Positions 22,042-31,885 of a DNA stretch of 64,000 nt are shown piece by piece (positions within the stretch are counted from its first letter, which is position 1; each line of letters starts with the position of its first letter). The notes under the pieces are model-generated. The model was not told the DNA's origin and made no database searches. It worked only from the letters and a program-made list of their open reading frames with translations. A program made the translations under genes and the position numbers. The DNA is from Rhipidocladum racemiflorum (Eukaryota > Streptophyta > Magnoliopsida > Poales > Poaceae), in the NCBI GenBank assembly GCA_036346355.1, contig CM070591.1, positions 18,646,001-18,710,000 of the forward strand, given 5' to 3'.

Positions 22042-22555
22042 TGAAATGCCCCAAAATTTTCAAATTAAGTTCAAATTAGACTCTATTTGCTTTTTATGAT
22101 TTTTCCAAATTTTTTTGGATTTTTTTCGAATTTATTCGGATTTGTTTGATTAAAATTAGGGTTTTTGCCGTTTACGGAAAGTTTCGGCGCTTTTACGCCT
22201 TCCTTTCTCGGCCTTTCCGCTTCCCCGCTCTCCTAGCGCCTCGCCCGCTTTGCCGCCACCCACCTTCGCCCGCGCTCGCCTGCGTTGACCGCCTCTCGCC
22301 CTCGCTTGCGCCCCCGCACGAGTACGCGTGCGTACTGTGCATCTCCCTCGTGGAGCTCTGCCATGGCAGGCCTGCGCCCGCCCGTGACCCTGCGCCGCCG
22401 TCACCTCACGCCGCCCTAGCTCCCGTAGAGCTCTCCACCTCCCGCCATTGCTCACGCCGCCGCTGCCGAGCCCCGTCTTTGTCGCCGCTCCGTCGCCGCT
22501 ACCGCGGGTCTCCCTCGCCATCATGAGGCCGACGACCCCCGCCGCCTTCCCCGGC

Positions 22556-22563
22556 TATTTAAG
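22556..22563 (+). promoter_or_regulatory. Gypsy-1 LTR TATA box
   Basis: TATTTAAG sits in a GC-rich context and is conserved at 32405-32412 in the 3' LTR. It is the likely promoter of the element. Its use is inferred from position and sequence only. Confidence 0.5.
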
Positions 22564-24034
22564 CCCTCCCCGGCCCCCGATTTCTTGCCCGCCGAAACCG
22601 CCACCACCTCCTCTCTCGATTCCCTTCTCTCTCCCTCGCTCTAGTGCCCTATCGCGCCCGCTCCACGGTCGCCTTCTTCCTCTCCGGCCGCACACCGCCG
22701 CCAGCCCTTTCCGCCACCGCTCGGCCTCCCCCGATCCAAACCCTAGCACCGGGGTGAGTTTCTCCCCCTTTCCCCTCAAAGTCCCACTCAAACCGGCGAC
22801 CCAAAGTGCGATAACGCACTTTGTCTCCCTCGGCTCCGGCGAAAACGCCGCCCAGCTCCGGCCGTGTGATCTCCCCGCCCCTGCCACCCGGGTCCCACTC
22901 GCCAGCCCCCCTCTCTCTCACTCCCCGCGCATGGCCCCACGCGCCAGTCGCCTTCTCTCCCTCTCACGCCGTCACGCCTGGGCCCGCATGTCGGGCGCCT
23001 GGCCGCAAACCTGGCCGCCAAGCCCCTCCCTACCGAATCACCAAAATCCGGTTTTTGGCGCGGCCCAAAGGAACAGTAACCATTTTTATTTTCTTTTTCG
23101 GGTTATAATTCCAAAAATTCATTTTAAATCATTTAAATAGCCAAAAATCCCCCCAAAATATCCAAAAATCCCAGAAAATCCCAAAATAGCCCAAAATACA
23201 TATTCCGTACCCTTTCGAGCCACTGAGTTCAAAAATGACCTCCGTTTCGCCAAACCAAGTTTCCAAAATTCCGAAAACGCCCTCCGACCCATTTCCGGCT
23301 TATTTCTCTCTCGGTTTTCTCTTTTCTTTTCTCTTCTTTCTTTTCGTATTATTTATTGTTTATCTTATGGTGTTTGTTTACGATAGAACCGACGACCGAG
23401 CAGTACCAACTCCCGGAACAGACACAGGAGCAGGAGCAGTACCTGGAACAGGAGCCAGACCAGCGTGAAGCCGAACTCGACTACACCAACTCTGAACTAG
23501 GGAACCCCTCCGCCTCGCAAGGCAAGCCATACTCCATTGATCATGTTGAACCTAATATTCCCTAGATTAATTCATAATTATTTTCTACCGCATTATTTCC
23601 GAACTATATGTTGAAATATCGCAAAGTTGGTATGTTTGAATGACATGATAGTTCGTTAATGCCAAAAAGGGCTCATGGAACTTTCTTGACAAATATTGAA
23701 TCCTAATAATCCTTTGTAACCCTAAGAAAATACTATTGTCAATATTCGGCTAGATGCTACTACTATAATTATTCACCGTGTTATGAAAACATGAAATGTC
23801 GATGGAATATTGATTTGGAATGTTTATGAAATGTTGCGGTCTGGGGGACAGTATTGGGCTAATCACCGCGTGGGTGTTAGTCTGATCCCCGGCCGAGGAC
23901 TAATACCAAGGTATGAATGGATGGTGGTACGTCGGATACCAGGGATTGTGGAACGTAATGGTTTGGTCTATGACGAAATAAGGACTTACAACCTTGGCAA
24001 AAGTAAATAACTTAAGAAATCGTTCAACCACAGG

Positions 24035-25054
24035 TAGAGATGGCAATGGGGACCCGAAACCCGAAACCCGACAGGTATTTACTCCATTAGAGGCCGGGTA
24101 TGGACTATTTTTCATACCTGTGGGTCTATTAACGGGCAAAATTTAGTACCCGCGGGTAGAGCGGGTACGGGTCCGTTCTGCTATTACCCGTACCCGTTCA
24201 CCCGTGGGTTGAATCAACCCGGTTGATACAGTAAAAATTTGGCGCAGATCGCCCCGCTCCATCGGGCGCCCCATGCCACCCCACTCCTCGGCCGCTACGA
24301 TGAGCCTATCGGAAGGTGAAGACGATGCCGAGCTCACCAAGAGTGGCCACCGTAAGGTGGACTTAACCGAATCAGTGCCAACTCGACAAGCAAGAACACG
24401 AGACACAAGTGACGGCGCAATGGCACGCCCACCATGATATCCATCGAACCCACGGCAAGCACACCAACGATCGGTGAATCGCCCTCGTGAGCAGCCGCAA
24501 GGGAAGCGGCCGCCCAGGCCGATCGATTCGAGAACGGAAGACTATCCACGCACCACGGCAATAGCAGCGATTAGGACATGAAATTACACTCGATCAGACG
24601 AAGGATTCAGATTTGTAGCAGCACTCAACCGTAGGATTCAATATACCATTCATCCAATCAATTCATATGAACCAAAGGTGATAGAGCACAACCATGTCTC
24701 ACAACATCGAGTGCACTTTAATCTACGCAACAGACCAAAACCGCAACCAGGTAGTCAATACATCTCCATTGCTCTTAACTCATACCACATAGCCTAGGCG
24801 AAAGACAAACGAGTGTTCAAGAACTTGATTGGAAAGCAAGTACACTAAGCAAGGCAAACAACCCAGCATTTTATTTTTAATGACAAATTTCGGGTGCGGG
24901 TTACTCATTGGTAATTCCTACCCGCATGGGTACGGGTATGGGTAAATTTTGTACCCGCGTGCGGGTATGGGTATTGGAACGGGTGAATTTTGCTAACACG
25001 GGTACGGGTACGGGGTGGTGATACCTGCCGGGTATAAACCCGTTGCCATCCCTA
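24035..25054. mobile_element. Non-autonomous hAT element, 1020 bp
   Basis: The 8-bp duplication ACCACAGG (24027-24034 and 25055-25062) and inverted ends TAGAGATGGCAA and TTGCCATCCCTA mark a hAT-superfamily element. The same site in the other LTR (near 33890) is uninterrupted, which confirms the boundaries. Both ends carry arrays of GGGTACGGGTA / TACCCGTACCC. No transposase is encoded. Confidence 0.9.
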
Positions 25055-26065
25055 ACCACAGGTTGGGCCGGTCAACTTCGTTGGCTTGACTCAACGTAGC
25101 TCGGTACATTGTACTTTCCCCGGAATACCTATAGGAGCAGGGTTACCTTCCCGGTATGGGAGATGGTCCGCGATTATGGGGGTGAAACGGAAGTGTGCAC
25201 GAGGAAAATGTGGCATTTCGGGTTCACAACGGTAGGTGTCCACAGTAGGCGGGATCGCGAACTCCACTCTGGCCAGTGGGGACCCCGGGTTAATGTGGAC
25301 CAAAACTCTACCGGATAGGGGCTAAAGGGGAAAGATCCAACGAAAAGCTATGATAACCTCGATCCGGCCGCATGCATAAAAGTTGCATGTAAATCGCGTG
25401 GCATAACGATCGTGGAATCTTGTGGGTAAAGCTGAACACCTCTGAAGAGTGAATCAAATGGTATTCGAATACGCCGTGCTTCCGGTAAATGAAGCTGAGT
25501 TAAAATGGGGTGAATCCCGAACCTAAGCTCAAGTAGTTTTTGGATTAATAAGTATGGAAGTGAATAACTTTGGAAACCCCCCCCTTTATCATATTATTAT
25601 GGTTTGTGTTTTAAATGAAATGTCAAACATTATGAAAACTTGCATACACCAAATGAGACATATGGCTATCCTTGTTATCTGTTGCATGTGGTAAATAAGG
25701 CTTCACTGTGTGGCTTGTTGAGTACGTTGTAGTACTCACCCTTGCTTAATTAACCCATTTTAGAGTATCAAGATGTTGGTGATTTCCAAGAGATCGTGGA
25801 TGATGAAGCAGTGTGGTTCTAAGTCTCAGTCTCTGCTCAACTTGCCTGTGGATTTTACTTTTGTGCTGATTATCTTTTGTGATGTAATATATAACTTGAA
25901 GCTCGTCGCTTCCTTTGAAAACTCTGGCCGTTAGGCCCTATGTGATGTAAAAACAGTTGTATCGTTCTTTTGCGGGTAATGAACGACTTGGTTTCCGGTG
26001 ACTAATCTTCCTGGGTAGTCATTTCGAAGTTTAAACGCACCCCTGAAAAGGCGGTCCGTCACAAG

Positions 26066-26078
26066 TGGTATCAGAGCC
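26066..26078 (+). other. Gypsy-1 primer-binding site
   Basis: TGGTATCAGAGCC lies two bases after the 5' LTR end and is complementary to the 3' end of tRNA-Met. Confidence 0.9.
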
Positions 26079-26295
26079 TATGTTGACTGTAGATTAACCT
26101 TAGATTGGCTTAAGGATCTTTTACAAAAAAAATAAAAAAATTAAACTTATACACAAAAAAGAGTTATGAAAATATAAGTATTATTGCTGTTCTCTTCTAC
26201 CTCTTTCTATCTCAACCCTCTTAGAGTTCTTATTCCCGGTTTTGTTTTAATATTTCCCATTCCTTAACTTACTTCAAATTTCGCGTTGATCGCAG

Positions 26296-27012
26296 ATGGT
26301 TCATCATGCCTACCCGGATCCAAGTATTTTCGGTGGATGGGCTGGACTACTTTGGAGGATGATGTAGCAAGTAGGAGCCGAAGATGAACACCGCTCTACG
26401 TTCCATACCCAAGAAATGCTTCGGGACGACTTACGTTGCCAATGGATGGCATGGGTCGAGCTGCCGCCCCTGCCACTCCGCCCAGGTGTCCCTCGACGAT
26501 TTGAAGGAAGACGACTCTACGAGTCCGCGGCGATTCAGGATGCCGCCCGCCAAGCTGTCCACTACCTTCGGAACCACTACGAAAGGGAACTTGATGACAC
26601 CCAGTTTCAGCTGATTCCCCAGCTTTGTGACGAAAGCATTGGCATCTCCTTCCCTCTGGATGAAGCGAACCCAAGGATCGAGGAAACCTCCGACTATATA
26701 TTGCTGATGGAACGCGAATACAACCGCGCACTCCGGGAGAACAAAGTACAACATGATCACCTCCATCAAATGTGGGACCTGGTAGATCAACAGCACAATG
26801 ATGTAGTTCAACTCCAAAACCAGGTACAACAGTTGATGAACCAGATAATGGAGATCGAGCTTGTGCAGCAACCGGTAGCGCCTCCGGAAGAAGAGCCCTC
26901 GGTGGACGGACCTTCAATGATAATCGACAAACCGCCGCCCCCAGATGTCGATATGGAGGAAGACCCCGAACAACGCTTCTTCTACGGCCCCGACGGAGGA
27001 TGGAGCCCCTAG
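26296..27012 (+). CDS. Extra ORF upstream of gag in gypsy-1, one in-frame stop
   Basis: The frame begins MVHHAYPDPSIFGGWAGLLW at 26296, meets a TAG at 26365-26367 (in a context where CAG would fit), and is then open to 27012; an ATG at 26416 gives 198 residues. The N-terminal half contains a compact region with YESAAIQDAARQAVHYLRN. The middle is Gln-rich and looks coiled-coil (LVDQQHNDVVQLQNQVQQL). The C-terminus is acidic and proline-rich. Similar ORFs between the primer site and gag occur in grass chromoviruses. Their role is not known to me. The ATG follows GATCGCAG, which resembles a splice acceptor. Confidence 0.65.
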
Positions 27013-27313
27013 ACTGCCAAGATCGTTAGGATTTGAAGCCACCCCTTTTATGTAATAGAACTAGTTATTTTGGTATTGTAATATAGGTGGTATACCACCT
27101 ATGGCTTGTAAGACAAACTATGATCCCCACCCTCGTACTTTAATTTCAGTAATGTATCGGGATTTACCCTACCTAGCTCAAAATATTCTCCCGCCCTTTT
27201 TCATCTAAACCCTCATATATTCATTCTAACCTTATCTAGAAATCTTAACTCCCACTTACCTTTCACTTCCGTTAAAACACTGCTGCAGGCCGAAAAGATC
27301 ATCTAAAACAACT

Positions 27314-28348
27314 ATGGTGAGACCCAACTTGCGGAATAATACCAGCGAAGAAGGCACCTCAAATGCCGAACAGGCCAGCATGGCTCAAGTGTTAGCTATG
27401 ATGGAAAGAAACAGATATGAGGCTGAAAGGCACCAAACCCAACTCATGGAAAGAGTCCTGGAACAACTAGCCGCGAGACCACAAGGACCCCCACAGGGAA
27501 ACCACAACGGACAAGAAGGCCACATTGGAGGAACCAAGTGGTCGGATTTTCAGAAGGCCCGACCTCCCATCTTCGCAACATCAACAGAACCGTTAGCGGC
27601 TGATGACTGGATCAGAGATATAAAAAGGAAACTGGATACCATCCAATGCTCGGATAAGGAACAAGTGTTGTTTGCCTCGCACCAACTTCAAGGACAAGCC
27701 GCATCCTGGTGGATGAACTATCAAGCCACCAAGAACGATCAAGATATTCCATGGACCGAGTTCGAGGGAGCTTTTCGCAAAGCCCACATCCCTGCAGGAC
27801 TAATGGCCTCAAAAAGAAGAGAATTCCTAGCCCTCCGACAGGGAGGAAGGACTGTTATGGAGTACCTTCAACAATTTAACCAACTGGCCCGCTATGCACC
27901 CAATGAAGTGGATACCGAGGCCAAGAAGATGGAAAGGTTTTCTGAAGGATTACAAAAGAACCTGAAATTCCATATCGCTGCCCTAGAATTCAGGGATCTG
28001 TCAACGATGGTTGACAAGTTAATGATGATAGAAGAAGCCAGAAATGACTTGGAGGACACCCGGAAACGGAGAGCCCAACAGATGAGGTTTCAGGCCCCCA
28101 ACCAACCCAGAGGAAGAGCCCCAGCTCCTATACCCGGATTCCCTTCTAAAAGACAAGCCGTAGGAGGATTCCGACCCGCTCCTGCTCAAAGCCAACCTGT
28201 AATAGTAAAATGCTTCAAGTGCGGTGGAAACCATTACTCCACTAACTGCACAAAGAGGACTACAGGTTGTTATCACTGCGGTCAGGAGGGGCACTTCAAA
28301 CAAAACTGCCCGAGAAGGAACCAGCCAGCTGAGGTGGCCAAATCATAG
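27314..28348 (+). CDS. gag: Gypsy-1 gag
   Basis: 344 residues from ATG to TAG. The retrotrans_gag region (PLAADDWIRDIKRKLD, then ASHQLQGQAASWWMNYQ) is followed by two zinc knuckles (CFKCGGNHYSTNC and CYHCGQEGHFKQNC). Gag builds the particle and packages RNA. The TAG at 28346 lies in the same frame as protease and pol, so Gag-Pol would need the stop removed or read through. The leader before it (27013-27313) holds no other ORF. Confidence 0.9.
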   Translation: MVRPNLRNNTSEEGTSNAEQASMAQVLAMMERNRYEAERHQTQLMERVLEQLAARPQGPPQGNHNGQEGHIGGTKWSDFQKARPPIFATSTEPLAADDWIRDIKRKLDTIQCSDKEQVLFASHQLQGQAASWWMNYQATKNDQDIPWTEFEGAFRKAHIPAGLMASKRREFLALRQGGRTVMEYLQQFNQLARYAPNEVDTEAKKMERFSEGLQKNLKFHIAALEFRDLSTMVDKLMMIEEARNDLEDTRKRRAQQMRFQAPNQPRGRAPAPIPGFPSKRQAVGGFRPAPAQSQPVIVKCFKCGGNHYSTNCTKRTTGCYHCGQEGHFKQNCPRRNQPAEVAKS

Positions 28349-28942
28349 GTGTCAGCAGCTTCAGTAAACCGTCAACCAGCAACCTACCGACCGCAACCCC
28401 AGCAACAAGGGATACTGCAAGGCAGAGCACCCGCCAGAAGCGAAGGGAGCTCCAACCCCAACAACTCCAGGAACTTCCAAGGCAGGATTAACCACTTGTC
28501 AGCTGAGGATGCTGCAGCAGCCACCGACGTGATTATTGGTAAATTTCAAGTCCAATCTCAGATAGCTTTGATACTATTTGATCCTGGAGCAACGCACTCT
28601 TTTATTTCAATGGCTTTTGCATGCAAGCATGGTTTTCCTTATTTACCATTACAAAACCCTCATGCGTTTCAAACGCCGAGCAGTAGATTAATGGCTCGAT
28701 ATAAGAGCGAGAAGTTAGAAATAGTACTCCAAGGAGTTAAGTTTACAGCTGAACTGTTGCTACTAGAGATAAACGGACTGGACGTCATCCTGGGAATGGA
28801 TTGGCTGTCCAAACATAAAGCAACATTGGATTGTGAAAAGAAGTTGGTATCAGTTATTAACAATGAAGGACAACGGGTAACCGTAAGGACCAACCCTGAT
28901 TTAGGAAAGGGAAAAAGAAGAAGCCTTAATGCCATAGCCTAA
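28349..28942 (+). CDS. pol: Gypsy-1 protease region
   Basis: This is in frame with gag and pol, between a TAG (28346-28348) and a TAA (28940-28942). The retropepsin-like core is clear: LILFDPGATHSFIS and then GLDVILGMDWLSKHKA. The catalytic triad normally reads Asp-Ser/Thr-Gly; here it is Asp-Pro-Gly (one base change from TCT to CCT would explain it), which should impair cleavage of Gag-Pol. Ahead of the core is a linker rich in Pro, Gln and Asn. Confidence 0.85.
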   Translation: MSAASVNRQPATYRPQPQQQGILQGRAPARSEGSSNPNNSRNFQGRINHLSAEDAAAATDVIIGKFQVQSQIALILFDPGATHSFISMAFACKHGFPYLPLQNPHAFQTPSSRLMARYKSEKLEIVLQGVKFTAELLLLEINGLDVILGMDWLSKHKATLDCEKKLVSVINNEGQRVTVRTNPDLGKGKRRSLNAIA

Positions 28943-31849
28943 ACCATAGACCAAGTACCCATTGTTCGGGAATACCCAGACGTTTTCCCAGAAGAATTGC
29001 CAGGAAGACCCCCAAACAGGAGCATAGAGTTAACCATAGAACTGGCACCAGGGACAGTACCAGTCACCAAGTGCCAATACCCGATGTCGGCGATGGAATT
29101 AAGAGAACTCAAGAAGCAATTGGACGAATTATTGGAGAAGGAATTTATCCGATCAAGCATATCTCCATGGTCTTTTCCAGTCCTATTTGTCCCTAAGAAA
29201 GATGGAGGCTTAAGACTCTGTGTGGACTACAGAGCGCTGAACGCCGCAACTATAAAGAATAAGTACCCCTTACCTCGGATTGACGACCTATTCGATCAAC
29301 TCAAAGGAGCTAAGATTTTCTCGAAGATAGACTTAAGAACCGGATACTATCAACTGAAAGTCAGAGAACAGGACAGAGAAAAGACAGCGTTTACCACTAG
29401 ATACGGACTGTATGAGTTCACAGTAGTCCCATTCGGACTCACAAACGCCCCAGCTTATTTTATGAACTTAATGAATCAAGTGTGTATGGACTATCTAGAC
29501 CGATTCATCGTAGTATTCCTAGATGACATATTGGTTTACTCAAAAACGGAAGAAGAGCATCAAGAACATCTACATCTGATTCTAGAGAGACTCAGGGAAC
29601 ATCAATTGTATGCCAAGTTCTCCAAATGTGACTTTTGGATGAAAGAAATTGCATTTCTGGGACACATCATCACCGAAGGAGTGAAAGTGGACCCCACAAA
29701 AATAGAAGCAGTGATGGAATGGAAGCAACCCACGACAGTAAGGGAAATCAGAAGTTTCCTAGGACTAGCTGGATATTATCGAAGGTTCATTGAAGGTTTT
29801 TCCAAAATTTCCAAACCTCTAACCCAGCTTCTCAAAAAGGATAAACCTTATCGGTGGACAGAAGAATGTGAGAAGAGTTTCCAGACCTTGAAGGCGAAAT
29901 TAACCTCAGCCCCGGTACTAGTACTTCCTGACCCAAGCCGGGAGTTTCAAATTTACTGTGACGCATCAAAACAAGGATTAGGCTGTGTTCTGATGCAAGA
30001 CAGGAAAGTAATTGCTTATGCTTCTCAACAGTTAAGACCACATGAAGAGAACTACCCAACTCATGACATGGAATTAGCTTCAGTGGTGCATGCACTTAAG
30101 ATCTGGAGGCATTACCTATTGGGAAATCACTGCGACGTATTCACCGATCACAAAAGCTTGAAGTATGTGTTCACCCAACCGAACCTGAATATCAGACAAA
30201 GAAGGTGGTTAGAACTCATCAATGACTTCGACTTAGAGATACAATACCACCCCGGAAAAGCTAATGTAGTAGCAGACGCATTAAGTAGAAAGTCATGCCA
30301 CCACATAGCCATGACAACAGACATCTCACAACAGCTACAAATTGAAATGGAACGACTAAACCTACAGATAGTGGAGAAAGGATTTTTAGCTTCCATTACA
30401 ATTCAGTCAGACCTACTCAGTCAAATTAAAACAGCTCAACAAGAAGATGAAGAAATCCAGCGATATCGCAAAGAAATGAGTATAAACGGACCTTCGGAAT
30501 TCTCAGAAGATGAACAAGGCATATTACGATTCCGTGATCGTATATGTGTTCCCAATAATAAAGATATAAGAGAATTGATTTTGACAGAAGCTCACTCATC
30601 TCAACTCACCATACACCCAGGCAGTACGAAGATGTACAATGATTTGAAGAGTGAATATTGGTGGAAAGGCATGAAGAAAGAGATAGCCGAACACGTATTA
30701 TGTTGTGACGTATGCCGCAAGGTTAAGATCGAACATCAGAAAACAGCTAGAATGTTACAACCCCTACCGATTCCTGAGTGGAAGTGGGATGAAATCGGAA
30801 TGGACTTTATTACAGGACTACCCAAGGCACAGCAAGGATTTGATTTCATATGGGTAATAATTGACAGATTGACTAAAGTAGCACATTCCATACCAGTCAA
30901 GCAGACCTATGGCAAGGATAGGCTAGCAGAGCTATACCTAACACAGATAGTCAGATTGCATGGGATTCCCAAAAAGATTGTGTCAGACCGAGGAGCCCAG
31001 TTCACATCAAAATTCTGGAAGAGTCTACATGAAGCCATGGGGACAGACTTGAACTTCAGTACAGCATACCATCCACAGACCGATGGACAGACAGAAAGAG
31101 TCAACCAGATACTGGAAGATATGTTGAGAGCTTGTGCCCTAACATACGGAGCATCTTGGGTCACTTGTTTACCATTTGCAGAATTTTCCTACAATAACAG
31201 TTATCAGGCCAGTCTACAAATGGTACCATTTGAAGCACTTTATGGGAGAAAGTGTAGAACCCCACTAAACTGGACTGAAGTGGGAGAAAATCAGTTATTA
31301 GGGCCACAGATTGTGCAGGATGCAGAAGCTCATGTGAGGATCATCAGAGAGAACTTAAAGATAGCACAAGGACGACAGAAGACCTATGCAGACACCAGGC
31401 GAAAGGATATCAGTTACCAAGTTGGAGATTTCGTATATCTGAAAGTGACGCCATTCAAACCTGTGCATAGATTTCAGATTAAAGGAAAATTGGCACCAAG
31501 ATATGTTGGACCATATAAGATCATAAGCCGAATTGGAGAAGTAGCCTACAAACTACAGTTGAGTCCTGAATTGTCACGAGTACACAACGTTTTCCATGTG
31601 TCACAATTAAGGAAGTGTCTTCGACAACCCACAGAACAAGTACCGTTAAAAGAGATTGACCTACAGAATGATCTGACCTATACAGAGGAACCAGTCAGGA
31701 TTATTGAGACAGTTGAAAGGAAACTCAGGAACAAAGATGTCAGAGTCTGCCGAGTATTGTGGAAGAATCACACACTTACAGAAACCACATGGGAAAAAGA
31801 ATCGGACTTGCAGCAGAATTTTCCAAACCTCTTTCCCCAGGCGGAATGA
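28943..31849 (+). CDS. pol: Gypsy-1 reverse transcriptase, RNase H, integrase, chromodomain-like
   Basis: The frame is long and open; the first ATG at 28997 gives 950 residues, numbered from there. RT: LFVPKKDGGLRLCVDYRALN, with catalytic FLDD at 174-177. RNase H: Asp322 (YCDAS), Glu359, Asp384 (FTDHKS), Asp427 (VADALSRK). Integrase: zinc site His533/His540/Cys570/Cys573, then Asp603 (GMDFITG), Asp664 (VSDRGAQF) and Glu700 (DGQTERVN). A GPY/F-type module (VHNVFHVSQLRKCL) and a chromodomain-like tail (RVLWKNHTLTETTWEKE) end the protein. The tail is thought to steer integration to particular chromatin in this clade. All catalytic residues appear present. Only the upstream stops and the protease change break the polyprotein. 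Confidence 0.92.
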   Translation, partial: TIDQVPIVREYPDVFPEELPGRPPNRSIELTIELAPGTVPVTKCQYPMSAMELRELKKQLDELLEKEFIRSSISPWSFPVLFVPKKDGGLRLCVDYRALNAATIKNKYPLPRIDDLFDQLKGAKIFSKIDLRTGYYQLKVREQDREKTAFTTRYGLYEFTVVPFGLTNAPAYFMNLMNQVCMDYLDRFIVVFLDDILVYSKTEEEHQEHLHLILERLREHQLYAKFSKCDFWMKEIAFLGHIITEGVKVDPTKIEAVMEWKQPTTVREIRSFLGLAGYYRRFIEGFSKISKPLTQLLKKDKPYRWTEECEKSFQTLKAKLTSAPVLVLPDPSREFQIYCDASKQGLGCVLMQDRKVIAYASQQLRPHEENYPTHDMELASVVHALKIWRHYLLGNHCDVFTDHKSLKYVFTQPNLNIRQRRWLELINDFDLEIQYHPGKANVVADALSRKSCHHIAMTTDISQQLQIEMERLNLQIVEKGFLASITIQSDLLSQIKTAQQEDEEIQRYRKEMSINGPSEFSEDEQGILRFRDRICVPNNKDIRELILTEAHSSQLTIHPGSTKMYNDLKSEYWWKGMKKEIAEHVLCCDVCRKVKIEHQKTARMLQPLPIPEWKWDEIGMDFITGLPKAQQGFDFIWVIIDRLTKVAHSIPVKQTYGKDRLAELYLTQIVRLHGIPKKIVSDRGAQFTSKFWKSLHEAMGTDLNFSTAYHPQTDGQTERVNQILEDMLRACALTYGASWVTCLPFAEFSYNNSYQASLQMVPFEALYGRKCRTPLNWTEVGENQLLGPQIVQDAEAHVRIIRENLKIAQGRQKTYADTRRKDISYQVGDFVYLKVTPFKPVHRFQIKGKLAPRYVGPYKIISRIGEVAYKLQLSPELSRVHNVFHVSQLRKCLRQPTEQVPLKEIDLQNDLTYTEEPVRIIETVERKLRNKDVRVCRVLWKNHTLTETTWEKESDLQQNFPNLFPQAE

Positions 31850-31870
31850 ATCTCGGGGACGAGATTTATT

Positions 31871-31885
31871 TTAAGGGGGGTAGGT
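31871..31885 (+). other. Gypsy-1 polypurine tract
   Basis: TTAAGGGGGGTAGGT directly precedes the 3' LTR and is the likely plus-strand primer. Confidence 0.8.

Larger units (their letters stand above)
22042..26063 (+). repeat. Gypsy-1 5' LTR (contains a hAT element)
   Basis: 4022 bp including a 1020-bp hAT insertion and its 8-bp duplication, so about 3.0 kb originally. The first kilobase is very GC-rich, with a TATA-like box at 22556. Frames in the GC-rich part are low-complexity and not genes. Confidence 0.9.

Noticed and set aside
22146..23140. Long open frames in the GC-rich part of the gypsy-1 LTRs, repeated at 32195-33004
   Set aside because: They are Pro/Ser/Arg-rich, appear on both strands at once, lie inside LTRs and show no domain. 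GC bias explains their length.
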